The notes: generated from the sequence alone by a model not told the origin. DNA of 64,000 bases from Beverwykella pulmonaria (GCA_001599595.1 BCHH01000002.1:1154390-1218389); one strand, 5' to 3'; shown: positions 32,101 to 41,298, numbered from the stretch's first letter. A program made the numbers and translations.

Positions 32101-35100
32101 GCCAATCCGAGCCAGAAGCGGCAAGCAGCGCTGTTCGACTGGTGGGAACGCCTGTTTGAGTACACAACGTTGCGGAATCGCGTCGGGAAAGTTAGTAGGC
32201 GGCCAATGTGGCTTCTCTTCCAAGAAGCTAGCTCAGAAGAGAAGTTCCCGGATCTCTCCAACCTTTTGTGGTACCTGAAGATTGATCCGGCCCTCAAGGA
32301 GACGCTATTCAACTACTCCGTCGCTGTGAATACGATTTACACAACCGCTAGCACGGACCTCCTCGATGAAAGGTGGACTATAAGGCTCTGGCTGGCCAGA
32401 GAATATGTCCGGCAAGTTGCGGACGTATTCTTCACCGACGTCTTGGAGAATACAAGACCAGCTCTTTGGGTGGCAGATGATCTTGAAGTTGATATCACAA
32501 TTGGTCAAGATAAGCCAGAGTCTGGTCTCGCGAACCTCGTTAATTTTGTACAGACTAGCATTCTAAATACAGACGAGGGCGGCTCTCGACTGCCGGCTCT
32601 ACACCGTCTAAACAATGATCTCCGAAACCGTGGCCGAGATGCCTTGGTGGCCTACCTCACACAGCTAAATAGGGTCGAACTACCGGACGGCACACCCATT
32701 ACTACTCCCAGGCAGCTTGGCGATCTTCTCTTGCAGGACGTTGAAGCTGAAAATACGGAATCAACCACCAGAATTCAGGACGCCGTCTCCGCTGTGCAAA
32801 AATTTGTGCAGCGTGCTCGCATCGGTCTTGAGCCACAATTCACCGTGACAGAAGAATTTTCCCGCCACTGGGAATGCAAACTTGCTTCCTTTGAGACATG
32901 GGTGGTTCAGGCACGTAGGCAGCTGTACGGCGAGAACTGGGTGCTATGGGAGGAGCTTAAAGCATTGGAGAAGGGCAGTGAGGCCGGCAACTTGTTAGCC
33001 GAGAAGCTTCCATCAAAGGTGCTAAATCTAGTACAACCCACACGGCCGCTGGTATTCAAAGCCGGGCTAGGCGAGCCAAAAGATAAAGCACTGGAGCTCA
33101 TACAGAGCAACGAGATGGTCGTCTTGGATCAGCACACGGCATCCACGCTGGAGAATCTTACTCTGCTTGGTACCCCGGATCATGACGCCAGACGCACACT
33201 TCTGGCGGCTGTGATCCCGGCCGCGGCTGCAGAAGAAAACACCGAAAACAGAGCCAAGGTTGTTGAGAAGAGTGCAGGACAACGGCTGAGTGACATTGCA
33301 CGACAATCCACTGGCTCCGTGCCCATGTGGATCGACTCCGCCATCCGACTCGGCACACGCTTCATCCGTGTCGCTGCTTCAGGCCGGCCTCCTGCATTTC
33401 CATACAAGCCACACCACGGAGAAAATGGCTGTGAGGAATGTGGCAAGATTCATGTTCCATCAATAGATGAATATTACTTCTGGTTGAGGAACTCTGATGC
33501 GTACGATGACAACGATGTGCCGCAGGACGCTGATATCAATACCACTGGAGACGATGATCCAACAGCTCCGGCCTGGGAGCCTCCGAACCAGATACCGGAC
33601 ATCTTTCTCTGGCATACAGAGCCGAGTGTCATACTTCACTGGACGAGGGTGCATGCAGGTCAAGTCTTACCGCCGAGACGATCCGCCGAAGGGGTGAGAA
33701 TGGACCTACTTCCTCAAGGCAGTGGTACTCCTAAGCTCGAGCTCGAAGGCCGGCAATTTGATTCGTTGTTTCTCACCATTGCTGGCAGGAATTTAGACCC
33801 CACGAAACCGCCTGGAACAAATTCTGGGTTCAGATACGACATCGCCACAGACGAAGCCATCGTAACACCGCAGATCCACCCAGACACCTTCCCGACGTCA
33901 GTCGGGAAGGGACTAGGCGACTTTTCTGGCTACCCTTGGTTCTCATATTTCAAGCCTGGTAGACCGCTTGCGCCTCCAACGCCATTTGGTGTTTCTCTTG
34001 CGCTTGGAACGAAGCTGAAGGACCTTTGCCAGTATGAAGCTGCTCTGAACTGGTTCCGCACTGCCTTCGATCCGCTTTCGAGGGATAATACATGGGCAAT
34101 CTGTAATAGGAGCAGCGATAACTCGGAGAGCAGAGTTTCAGCAGAGAAATTGAAAGTTCACAAGGCTAGCGCAGTGCTGGAGCCCGGATCAAGATTGAGG
34201 GACTCGCCATGTTGTGCTGGAGTAACGGAGCAGCCAGCATCGCTACGAAGTCGAGCTGTCTTTTTGGAATATCTTGACACGCTGTTGCAGTGGGCAGATC
34301 AACTCGCCGAAGCAGGTTCACAGGAGAAAGCTCAGCAAGCACTTGTGCTGCTTGAGAATATGGATCATCTCCTCGGAAGCCCGCCAAAGGGAGTGAAAGC
34401 GCATCCAAATCCGGTATTCAATACCATGACGATTGCAAACTTCGTACCATCGGCGCCGCCACTGAATCCGAGACTGCTCAAATTGTACGACGAAGTCGAC
34501 AACCGGATTGAGAGGATGCGCCATAGAATCAAGGGCAAAGCGACAGGGAGCTGCAACGGTAGTTGCGGTCTCAGTCCCTGGAATGCAATCGGCCGCAATA
34601 CTTGGGGTCTTTCAGAGGCTGGCGGAGAAAACTGCTGCGTCGGCTTCTATCCATCTACGCCTTGCCAACCATATCGTTTTACAGGTATCTTCTCCAGGGC
34701 CACGGAGCTCGCCCTCATTGTTAAGCAGCTGGCGGCCTCTCTTGCCTCTGCTTACGAGCGAGGCGACGCCGAATACCTTGCAAGCTTACGACAGGCACAT
34801 GAACACACCCTACTCGAACTAGGAACCGATACCGCGCAGAACCAATGGCGCGCTGCCGACTGGGAGGTTCAAGCGCTGGACAAGAACATGCAGAACGCGC
34901 TCACCCGCCTACGGTACTACAGGATGCTGCTTGACAGGAAAAACATAACGGGAGAAGACTCCTATCAGAGTGGAATGCAGACCTCGATGAACAGCAACTC
35001 GGAAGCCAACATTCATGACGGTATGGCGGAGACATTCCACATGATTCCTGACTTTGCCTTCGGCGTTGCCGGACAAGGCCCGTACCAGGCCACGCAGATC

Positions 35101-37173
35101 CCCATCGGTCAGAAAATGGCAGACATGGCGTCGACCCAGGCGAAGATATTGAACACAGTCGCCAACATCAACTCCACTCAGTCGAACCTGTCTCTGACGC
35201 AGGCCGGATGGCAAAGGCGAAATGAGGACTGGCAGCACCAAATAAACCTTTGCATCATCGAGATTGCACAAATCAAGCGACAGACGCTGGCATCCGATAG
35301 ACGAAGGCATATCGCTCTCAGAGAGCTGAACAACCACCAGCGACAGGTTGAGCACAGCGAAGAAGTGCTCGATTTTATGAGGGACAAATTCAGCCGCCAC
35401 TCGTTGTACTTGTTCCTCCAGCGGGAGACGGGTGCAATACTAAAGGGCATGTTTGATCTAGCACTTAGGATGGCACATGATGCCTATCAAGCCTTCTTGT
35501 TCGAGAGGGCACCGACCGCCTTAGCGAAGCCGTTCCCCACCGTCGCCGAGCTGTGGAACGGCCCATTTGAAGGCATCAACGCAGGCGACAAGCTAGACTT
35601 TGCACTGAGGAGGCTCGAGAGGGAATACATGAACAACAACTGTCGCGAGTTAGAGCTGAACAAGCGAGTGTCCTTGCGAGACGCGTTCCCAAGGGAATTT
35701 ATCGAGCTGAGGCTGTGGGGAGGCTGCGAGGTAGATATCAAGGAGTGGAGGTTCGACGAGGATCATCCCGGGCTGTGGATGAGACGGCTCAGGAGCGTCA
35801 GCTTCAGCGTGCCTTGCGTTGCCGGCCGGACCACGGGGGTGCACGCGCGGCTGAGGCTGATGGGAAGCAAGATCCGGACGCAACCTCTTATACGGCCAGC
35901 CCCTCTCAAGTGTTGCAAGCCACAGTGCAGGGCAAAGCAACACTGCTGCTGCAGCAAGGACCAAGATTTTGAAAGCGAGAGCGAGGATCCTTATTTGGTT
36001 CATCGCTTCGCATCCTCCCGATCTTCAAAGGCGCTGGCTGCTACTTCTCACGGACAAGATGACTCGGGGCTCTTTGAGACGAACTTGCGTGACGAGCGAT
36101 ATTTGCCGTTCGAGTTTGAAGGAGCCGTGTCGAAATGGAAGATTGAGATGCCCGAGTCGAACAACCTCTTTGATTTCCAGAGCCTCGCGGATGTTGTGAT
36201 CAATCTGAACTACACGGCCAGGGAGGGGAGTGAAGAGTTGCGAAGGAGAGCAGTTCGGAACTTCGGTTTCGGCAGGGCAAGAGAAGAAGGATGGTGGAGA
36301 GCATTTGAGATTCGAAGAGAATACCCTCATGAGTGGCCCAAGTTTGAGGGCAATGGCGTTGGGTACGAGCGCGAGCATCACCACGATCACGATCACGAGA
36401 AGCACGCAAAGCTGGAGCATCGTCACCACTACGGACACCGCACACACTATCATCACCGCGAGAGACAAGACAGAAGCAATCACTTTGACTTTGCCCTCCG
36501 TCTCCACCGTGGCATGTTCCCCTTCCTCGCCCCTGGACCTCCAGCTATCCGCATTACCACAATGTGCATATACATCGTGCTCCCACGCTGTCACGACCAA
36601 GAAGATCAACGCTGTCACGATTGCGCAAAAGAAGACGACGATACCTGCCAATGCGGCGACGATTCTCGCGAGAAGAATTGCTGCTGTTCGATCACAGCAC
36701 GGCATTTTCCCGTCATGTTCATCCCACCGGGTCAAGAGGGGTGCAAGGAGCAATGGCAAACTATGGAGCTGGTCCCACATATACCGCCTCCGAGCGTCCT
36801 TTTCGCTGACAACGGTGAGTTTGCGGAGTTGGGATGGGACAAGGAGGTCTATCAGTGCGAGCTGGCAGACTTGAACTTGGGTCCCATCGGCTATGACGAG
36901 CACAAAAAGACGAGTTGTGATGGTTCCGACGTTTATGGGCATTTGCGATTTCCACGGGCCATGGGGAGGGTGAAGGAAGCGTGGGTCTTGTGTGGGTTCA
37001 CTCCAGTTTTACCCGACGAAAAATATTGTGAAGGCTGCCGCGATAAGAAAGGAAAGAAGCAGCCCTGGAAGAACGAGAGTGAGGGGATTATTGATAAAAA
37101 GAGCAGTGGTGGAAAAGCTGATTGTGAGAAATGGAGAAGAAATTATTTTGGGGATGATGGCGACTTTGATTAG
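26200..37173 (+). CDS. Tc toxin TcA subunit (pore/translocation component)
   Basis: A single frame of 3657 codons with no intron. TcA forms the pentameric receptor-binding and injection pore in bacterial Tc toxins. Visible landmarks: LCPLGLNKYLHEML and a VPVIDLVVESLEAL segment of the alpha-helical shell (about 790-850); PFSRQLDISRRYLRSIGTDR (about 925); a PA14-like lectin-type insertion (about 1697-1853, KGTYVIQVEYA); LRNRGRDALVAYL and the following shell block (about 2140); the EYYFWL to HAGQVLPPRRSAEG region; the long coiled helices of the channel (about 2970-3120, HSEEVLDFMRDKFSRHSLY); and the TcB-binding end (about 3287, GLFETNLRDERYLPFEFEG, then NYTAREGSEELRRRA). It is longer than usual bacterial TcA (about 2500 aa). 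Extra length comes partly from Cys- and His-rich stretches and a C-terminal tail. No signal peptide. Confidence 0.93.
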   Translation: MSTDLIIVRLLPKPPTDALTFQSYLAGLTIDAYDQNLIDVDPQSAPTGYQELPIGSVNANELVTFQPTPSNPILWADVLQARPTTDLQNSIIQHVRLNPSTGLVDLEGNLQAVATAVITVNVQFPDPNITTHNEYPGTKSGSTTNAGYDVRLDIKRDGISLDAPEIEWNATYFKVSDLSPFITDYMGIASNGPAIQPNWPSMEQPSLYAIIPSAPNELAPGTASILLSKDGTPPNFDNLLSAVNAVLNRYNLASGTKLENLSTPLTEQQCDEIAYELAYNRAWFPLPPPVPKYPPPNGNPDGIEDLYTEPNKDNDQTRSQFEGNLSAYHSKLDAEAMKLSKHIFRASAGIDAERKSAISTMAQMTFPLDPAITQTKAISSEITVVLTSWDNSLTAPTTTHINPDFIVPAAYFYALGYQLPTNLSGDRYKSTINITPNFLTKTIQWAVDNGILNSKESTVAQNTNFSVTTTQAVRRLSALLPNVVTSSDPKILIDTVSKIVTDWRDNKDDDPKFWASSKFASPDYLNLMIQVAAGGDTALATSISNATLVSGASGTPNTVLTLASQLPSITTASWESFFKTGTPRPGLPGFTAPGTGDMRIQAFIQKLQQTFSVHWQAPTQQPPGQGTAPTLDSNLSQHFLDLFLSANSAFSFDNPWDDTAVDSDLVAFTSDDDTYRWAKEMLKQLWTVVNITNFTAAKPAQTALAPALRMSYMEALHSRGLVSADRIAALSVAQFIFAISGTVIETKDATTIYNLALGLSSDNSGSGAEPSFGFKPANPGDLVNCIPPANLCPLGLNKYLHEMLNQTSDNVVLLDAISARRGNIGKLHTTMANLEVEVPVIDLVVESLEALGSGGTSFPINPASGAVYDTPKNVLQVFGVNQDTCAKDSALLAAVPVHSSPAVKIKSPAVYNQLKKCFTSPILPFSRQLDISRRYLRSIGTDRFKTMHHFRRNITEFAIDPTVDPVDFQKQVWRLPVQLEIGLEYLCISTDEYKTLYSKDVSKLTVANLYGLASADGNWENGILNLETFLSATGLSFCELQCLQKSGWSSFVVVPITSDQDTNSSSATSQVTPETSTDSTARNEDHVTVNKFIVSTRESESNNSGLLPDCPPCCLSQWKIVNHEDESVLTFLEKLILFIRLWRTLNSSCRDKISFSRLADICTVLKFINSSGHVNPAFIQQLPSLIMLHDFFCLPWSSGPSNDKDSDTVAPAPPAGSARTKILALWSKSTAAAQDWTWAVRALVHVVQNRAKAEYHCHRRELEFLKIMADNLDPLSKLAGFTDNNPWYQSPTCTIRFAEVLAKIYASRFTIGEIFFLFTTQDHLDGDDPFPIASALETLDRPLELPDDQLNNSLETLRKKLLEAEVSEEDCEEIGWRKIESIIRDAGYSHTAKDDPLLDLAEHFFPETLQHAGLSVGPDKRRYKTSLSSSQTSPKIWSADPCVPFHYTKRQVQKDSEQDGELWITIPMRDEDVFRKFRTVRQLRPAEAAAVQNLYYMPRAKLAPFALLFDNFGHTVERLVQEPCETERFRYFKHQVLLFHRRCQIISHHLAMHVRNAVRRDEGSGCACPKPHPENREHGGCKKTCSEDETRLAWNILKTLIADENTAQRPGTTGDPWEDDTGSPPPNHTWNSRFSGNSVASILGLIGTGLKGTIESESGGYWTEMRGSLEGFGHEKNEWNEPVPTIIPQLAVTPSTAQDRLVSFKNGLSFRNKDGRFINGAEPFTSCFKGNLIIDCAGCYIFSAGKPRPEHERPCADDCDDVSWLVTLQRGQKKFTLLSHGNEHGPGPAFVSRAVHLEKGTYVIQVEYAQKEPKFSSGRDVESDIPRDPAGFQIKWEGPGTDDRCLVVPFCDLITDTKDGPLDSALEGNSSAQYPRQQYFSTLRDIRRTYQRAFKAVLFARQFCLDAKESHCDGISEIQYLMDNPQQFEGTSFYLADSWTPHHAWLDLNFLPVGDPYFPPDPAADSRANPSQKRQAALFDWWERLFEYTTLRNRVGKVSRRPMWLLFQEASSEEKFPDLSNLLWYLKIDPALKETLFNYSVAVNTIYTTASTDLLDERWTIRLWLAREYVRQVADVFFTDVLENTRPALWVADDLEVDITIGQDKPESGLANLVNFVQTSILNTDEGGSRLPALHRLNNDLRNRGRDALVAYLTQLNRVELPDGTPITTPRQLGDLLLQDVEAENTESTTRIQDAVSAVQKFVQRARIGLEPQFTVTEEFSRHWECKLASFETWVVQARRQLYGENWVLWEELKALEKGSEAGNLLAEKLPSKVLNLVQPTRPLVFKAGLGEPKDKALELIQSNEMVVLDQHTASTLENLTLLGTPDHDARRTLLAAVIPAAAAEENTENRAKVVEKSAGQRLSDIARQSTGSVPMWIDSAIRLGTRFIRVAASGRPPAFPYKPHHGENGCEECGKIHVPSIDEYYFWLRNSDAYDDNDVPQDADINTTGDDDPTAPAWEPPNQIPDIFLWHTEPSVILHWTRVHAGQVLPPRRSAEGVRMDLLPQGSGTPKLELEGRQFDSLFLTIAGRNLDPTKPPGTNSGFRYDIATDEAIVTPQIHPDTFPTSVGKGLGDFSGYPWFSYFKPGRPLAPPTPFGVSLALGTKLKDLCQYEAALNWFRTAFDPLSRDNTWAICNRSSDNSESRVSAEKLKVHKASAVLEPGSRLRDSPCCAGVTEQPASLRSRAVFLEYLDTLLQWADQLAEAGSQEKAQQALVLLENMDHLLGSPPKGVKAHPNPVFNTMTIANFVPSAPPLNPRLLKLYDEVDNRIERMRHRIKGKATGSCNGSCGLSPWNAIGRNTWGLSEAGGENCCVGFYPSTPCQPYRFTGIFSRATELALIVKQLAASLASAYERGDAEYLASLRQAHEHTLLELGTDTAQNQWRAADWEVQALDKNMQNALTRLRYYRMLLDRKNITGEDSYQSGMQTSMNSNSEANIHDGMAETFHMIPDFAFGVAGQGPYQATQIPIGQKMADMASTQAKILNTVANINSTQSNLSLTQAGWQRRNEDWQHQINLCIIEIAQIKRQTLASDRRRHIALRELNNHQRQVEHSEEVLDFMRDKFSRHSLYLFLQRETGAILKGMFDLALRMAHDAYQAFLFERAPTALAKPFPTVAELWNGPFEGINAGDKLDFALRRLEREYMNNNCRELELNKRVSLRDAFPREFIELRLWGGCEVDIKEWRFDEDHPGLWMRRLRSVSFSVPCVAGRTTGVHARLRLMGSKIRTQPLIRPAPLKCCKPQCRAKQHCCCSKDQDFESESEDPYLVHRFASSRSSKALAATSHGQDDSGLFETNLRDERYLPFEFEGAVSKWKIEMPESNNLFDFQSLADVVINLNYTAREGSEELRRRAVRNFGFGRAREEGWWRAFEIRREYPHEWPKFEGNGVGYEREHHHDHDHEKHAKLEHRHHYGHRTHYHHRERQDRSNHFDFALRLHRGMFPFLAPGPPAIRITTMCIYIVLPRCHDQEDQRCHDCAKEDDDTCQCGDDSREKNCCCSITARHFPVMFIPPGQEGCKEQWQTMELVPHIPPPSVLFADNGEFAELGWDKEVYQCELADLNLGPIGYDEHKKTSCDGSDVYGHLRFPRAMGRVKEAWVLCGFTPVLPDEKYCEGCRDKKGKKQPWKNESEGIIDKKSSGGKADCEKWRRNYFGDDGDFD

Positions 37174-38302
37174 GCTTAGGAGTATATGGAGTGGGTCATT
37201 TGCTTTTCACGTTGATTTTTTCTTTTCTTTTGCCTCTGTTGGCATCACAAGGCTATTGCAATAGCAATGGGGGGGGGTTTCTCAACGACTTGTTGATTCA
37301 TGTATATCTATGAGTGGTGCGGCTGATGGAATCAATCAACCCCTCTGTCGCCAGCACCTGCCTAGTATGGTTAGTGCCTCACGTGATCACACCCTTCTGT
37401 ATACTCCCAATAGCCTCCCCAGCATTTGTCTGTATACCAGTCACTTTTCATAGGCACGTACAACGCATGTCCATACCATGAGATGAAGAATTCACATCTG
37501 AACTTTGCTTAGCGAAGGAATGTCAGGCACGAATAAACATAAATTGTTAACCACTGCGGAGAAGTGTTTGACAATGGTGTTCGAGACGAGGAAGTATTTA
37601 GCGGATGACTTGGATGACCTTTATCGTTCGGCTAGTTGGAATAATTTGAGGGACTTTGGGTTGGAAGAGCGACTAGGGGCTAGGAGGATGAAGATTCGAG
37701 AATCGTCAGGCGTCATTACAGTATGAGAAATCAGAGATGATAACATCGGAGGAAAGAGAGAGAACAAGGAAAGTAAGGGAGAATCGAAAGGGGAAAAGAC
37801 GAGATATTCTGGCCACAATTCGCAATTATAATGCCAACTAATTTGAATCGCATAGTATCATATTTAGGTATTAACTAGGTAATTAAGAATAAAGCTTTGG
37901 ACGGTTGTAACATAAAGCTAATAACTTGTGTGCGATAATACAGACGATATAGTACTCTGGAAGCTGGAAGTTAAAGAGTTTGGAGATCTCGTACGCACGA
38001 AGATAAAAGAACAGATTTATTCATACTATGCAATTAAAATAATGATAAATTCTGGGTACATAGTAACTAAGGTTAAAATTAAGATTACTTTCGACATCGT
38101 GCAACACCAGAATTCAGGATCACCATTATAAGGCCCCTCTTTGGGTGGCGTCGGCCAAATCTTTATAGTTATATGGTAGGTTATAGAGAGAATCGACAAT
38201 CAAGAATCATTCTAAGTACAGGTCTTTCTCAATGATCCCAGCGTCAAGAAAGGCATCCACATGAATTTTGCCAATGGCGATTCGATAGGCAACATCTGTA
38301 TC
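37174..38302. other. AT-rich intergenic, no gene seen
   Basis: 1.1 kb after TcA. It has a nine-G run (37269-37277) and a strongly AT-rich block about 37730-38110. Short frames at 37505-37726 and 37928-38131 have no motif. The composition fits degenerate repeat or mutated DNA. Confidence 0.5.
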
Positions 38303-39403
38303 TCATTCAATCATCACATTGATCATGCAGTACGGTCTTTCTTCATCGTAGGCCCTAGCGTCGAAATGTGCTAACGAGTGTATATGGCCAACCTCCAGTG
38401 ACTCTTGAGCTGCCATGAGTGGTGGCTTGGTTCGACCGGCTGAGATGTCGTCTTTAAAATTATCGTAAGATGATAATTTCAGAGCATCGAGTCCAGTGCG
38501 TGGGTCAGGATTAATACTTGCACGAGACAAAGCAATGAAGTCGTGAGGGCCGCTGTACTTCCCCTCATCTTCAAGCGTCCATTCAGCAGGATCAGTAACG
38601 AAGATTGATCCTACAGGAAAGCCATATTCATCTTGAATACGCATCTCATGGACGCTGTGGGTGTGATTGTAATTTTTTTTTCGTGGAATTGCAATACCGC
38701 TCAGCCTGAATGAAGCCATCCAGGTCCGCATCCAAAGTCAATGACTTTTTGACTATTCCAGAAACGCAAAGAACTGCGGCGCTGATTGTCCGCATCTTTC
38801 AGCGAAGCCGATACGGTGTAGATGCCACATCTCCCAGATCTTGATTCCATCTTGGCCTTCGACCCAGCACTATGGATCTTTGAGGTCGACTCTACTAGAA
38901 GGAGGCTCCCATCTGCCTAATTTCCGGTACTGATCACCACTGAATTCAATCTAGTTCTCGATTGGCACAATTCCATGTGTCATATCCAACCATAGAAACG
39001 TGCTGCCCTCAAAAGATAGAGGAAATTGTCACTCGATCAGCCATGGATAGCCGACTGGGCCTATCCAGCCCAACCAGCTTCAACTAGGAAACAGCGGTTT
39101 CTTGGTGATGCAATCCACGCGGCGTGTTACTGAGGCTACAGGACACCAGATTAGTGCTACATCTAGTTCGGTATCTGGCAATCCATGAATAAATTCACCT
39201 CGCAAAATGGACTGGAAACTTTTGAATACCGCCAATATTGCTCGCTGGGCATCATCAGGATTAGTCATCACCCACTTTGTATAATTCGATATAAGTAATG
39301 CGTACGTATCAAAGCTGTATTTTCGAGGAATCTTGCTGACCACCGAAGAATTTTCATCAGTATAGCTGATCATATCTATGTGGCTGTCACCCACTGGAAA
39401 CAT
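38303..39403 (-). pseudogene. HET-family (heterokaryon incompatibility) gene relic
   Basis: One minus-strand frame reads through the whole interval with six in-frame stops at 39080, 39029, 38951, 38870, 38753 and 38738. The upper part resembles the region after the HET domain (RKYSFDTYALLISNYTKWV, DAQRAILAVFKSFQSIL, GLPDTELDVALIWCPV). Then comes the signature FPSWSWLGW with its first Trp codon changed to TGA. The lower part (EDEGKYSGPHDFIALSRA) continues the same protein. The N-terminal HET domain itself is missing: the sequence above 39403 is unlike it and runs into SAM50. It is a 5'-truncated, multiply mutated copy. HET proteins mediate non-self recognition in fungi and are often duplicated and decayed. 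Confidence 0.75.
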
Positions 39404-39621
39404 GGAATGGAAACAGTTTTGATCTTCAGGAACCTTTGAGCTGTGGCGGTGCGATCTGAGGAGCGGGTGAGCCGAAATTGAGCCGGACGTTATTTTGCTT
39501 ACGAACCGCTAATCAAAAGAGGAAGTAAGGAGAGGTCAGTTGGTGGATAATATACGCAAGGAAATTCTACCTGGTATATCGTCACTAGTCCTACAGTATA
39601 TATCAACGCTCCATTTCCTCT

Positions 39622-41298
39622 CTACAAAAACTCGACGCCCACCCCAAAGCTCAATCCCTTCCTCCCCTCCTCCTTCGCGCGCATAACCAGTGGCAGGGAG
39701 AAGTTGATCTCAAACCTCGCAATCGGATGCGCGTACACAAGACCAAATCCGGCTGCACAGCTAGGCAAATCATCTTTGAGCGATGAGATGGCTTTCTTCG
39801 TGCCGGAAAAGACAGCTGCGCTGTCCATTTTGCCATCTTTCCCCTGTCCTTTTATGGAGAGGAGTCGACCGCCGTTGATGAAAGCTTGTAAGCGAAGGGG
39901 TGTCTCTTTTCCAACTTTTGGGACAGGGAAAAGAAGGCTGGCGCCGCCTGCTGCGTACACGTCGCCGCCGACAGCATCGGGTCCGTCATGCGGGCCGAGG
40001 CCTGAAAGGCGGAAGCCACGGACGGTGGTCGGGCCGCCGAGTTGGAAGCGGTCACTGATGCGAGATCTCTGAGGTGTGCTGTCACCTCCAAGCGCAAGAG
40101 GATATAGTAGGCCTCCTCTCAGACCAGCAGTCAGCGTGATGCCGGTATCGCCGAACGGGAGCGCGACTTGGGACTCTGCTTCTGATTTGAAGAAGGCGAC
40201 ATCCCCCTTCAGAGGCCCGAAGCCGGCAAGTTCGGAGACGGTCTTCATGAGGTAGCCGCTGTTGGGGAGCATGGGGTAGTCGCGTTTGTCGTTGATCCAG
40301 GTATGTGTGAGACTAGACTTGAAGGAATCGCCTGCATCTGCCCGAATCGTTGGGGAGGCGTTATCTGCAAGACTGGTGACTTGTCGCCGGATTCCCGAGT
40401 ACCCGAATTCATGTCTGTGGCCGGCCGGGGATGCCCACGTGAGCATCGAGTTTCCTCCCTTCAGGACCTCCTCGTGGCTCGCCCAGCTCTTCAATGTCGA
40501 ACTCGCGAAGCCATTGACTTTGAACTTAAAGTCTGGGTTGCTGAGGATTGGAGAGTCGAAGGCAAGCGAGTATGCAGACCGTGTTCGTGTTCCTAGTGAG
40601 CCATGCGCACTGAGGGTTTCGGCGCCGCCAAAGAGATTGCGAAGCTCTGCGTTGACATAGGCGTCGGCTTCTGAGGCGCCGGCTTCCGTGCCAGTTTTGA
40701 TCGTGTAGTTGCCGCGCTCCTGGGCAGAGATATAGACGTCGATATCCGTGGGGGAAGAAGAAGCGATAGACTGGTCAGGCTTGTCATAGAAGACTGATAT
40801 GGGAGACTTGAAAATGCCTGCTCAACGTTAGATAGATTCTGAAATTCGCTCATGTGCCAGCTCACCAAAGCGATTGAGCTTGTCCACCGCTCCGCCAATT
40901 TCCTCCAGTGTCTCCGCAAGCGTGTATGGCTCTTCACGATTCGCGCTCAGGAGGGGGTTGACCACTCGCTCGAGGAACGCTCGTCTTGTGCGATTCGCAT
41001 GGAGGATGCGGATCGAGGATATCGTGACAGGCTGGGTGGTGTTGTCGTCAATCTGCCAATGCATTAGTTCCATACAACCCAATTGGCTCTGAAGAGGTGC
41101 TCACCAGCTCGACCAGCCTCTCCTGCGATCTTTGCTCCTGTGCAAATCGCCGCGCATTGAGCTCATCGTGCTGTCTCCGCTGCTCCGCGGGGTCCACCTT
41201 CTGCTTCAGCTTTTCGAAGACCTAGTAGGAAAATGTTAACCCGTCTCAGCATATCACAGGGCCATCGTACGTACATCGTCTTCCTGGGGTGAAGCCAT
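39622..41298 (-). CDS. SAM50: Mitochondrial outer-membrane assembly protein Sam50/Tob55
   Basis: Four exons (41298-41275, 41221-41105, 41052-40866, 40817-39622) with introns of 53, 52 and 48 nt all keep phase and give 507 aa, the normal fungal length. The first exon codes for only eight residues. The N-terminal half has the POTRA-type domain. The rest is the Omp85-family 16-strand barrel with the diagnostic LGGPTTVRGFRLSGLGP motif and a final Phe-Leu typical of outer-membrane barrels. The protein inserts beta-barrel proteins into the mitochondrial outer membrane as the core of the SAM complex and is essential in yeast. It shares a 355-nt promoter region with UBC6. Confidence 0.93.

Noticed and set aside
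36025..36942. 305-codon minus-strand frame antisense to the TcA C-terminus
   Set aside because: It mirrors the biased composition (His/Asp/Cys codons) of the real plus-strand gene, has no recognised motif and would overlap the TcB-binding region entirely.
17480..37173. Bacterial contamination as explanation for the Tc genes
   Set aside because: They lie in one continuous window between intron-bearing fungal genes and fungal relics, with eukaryote-like spacing and no neighbouring bacterial genes. Long reads would settle it.
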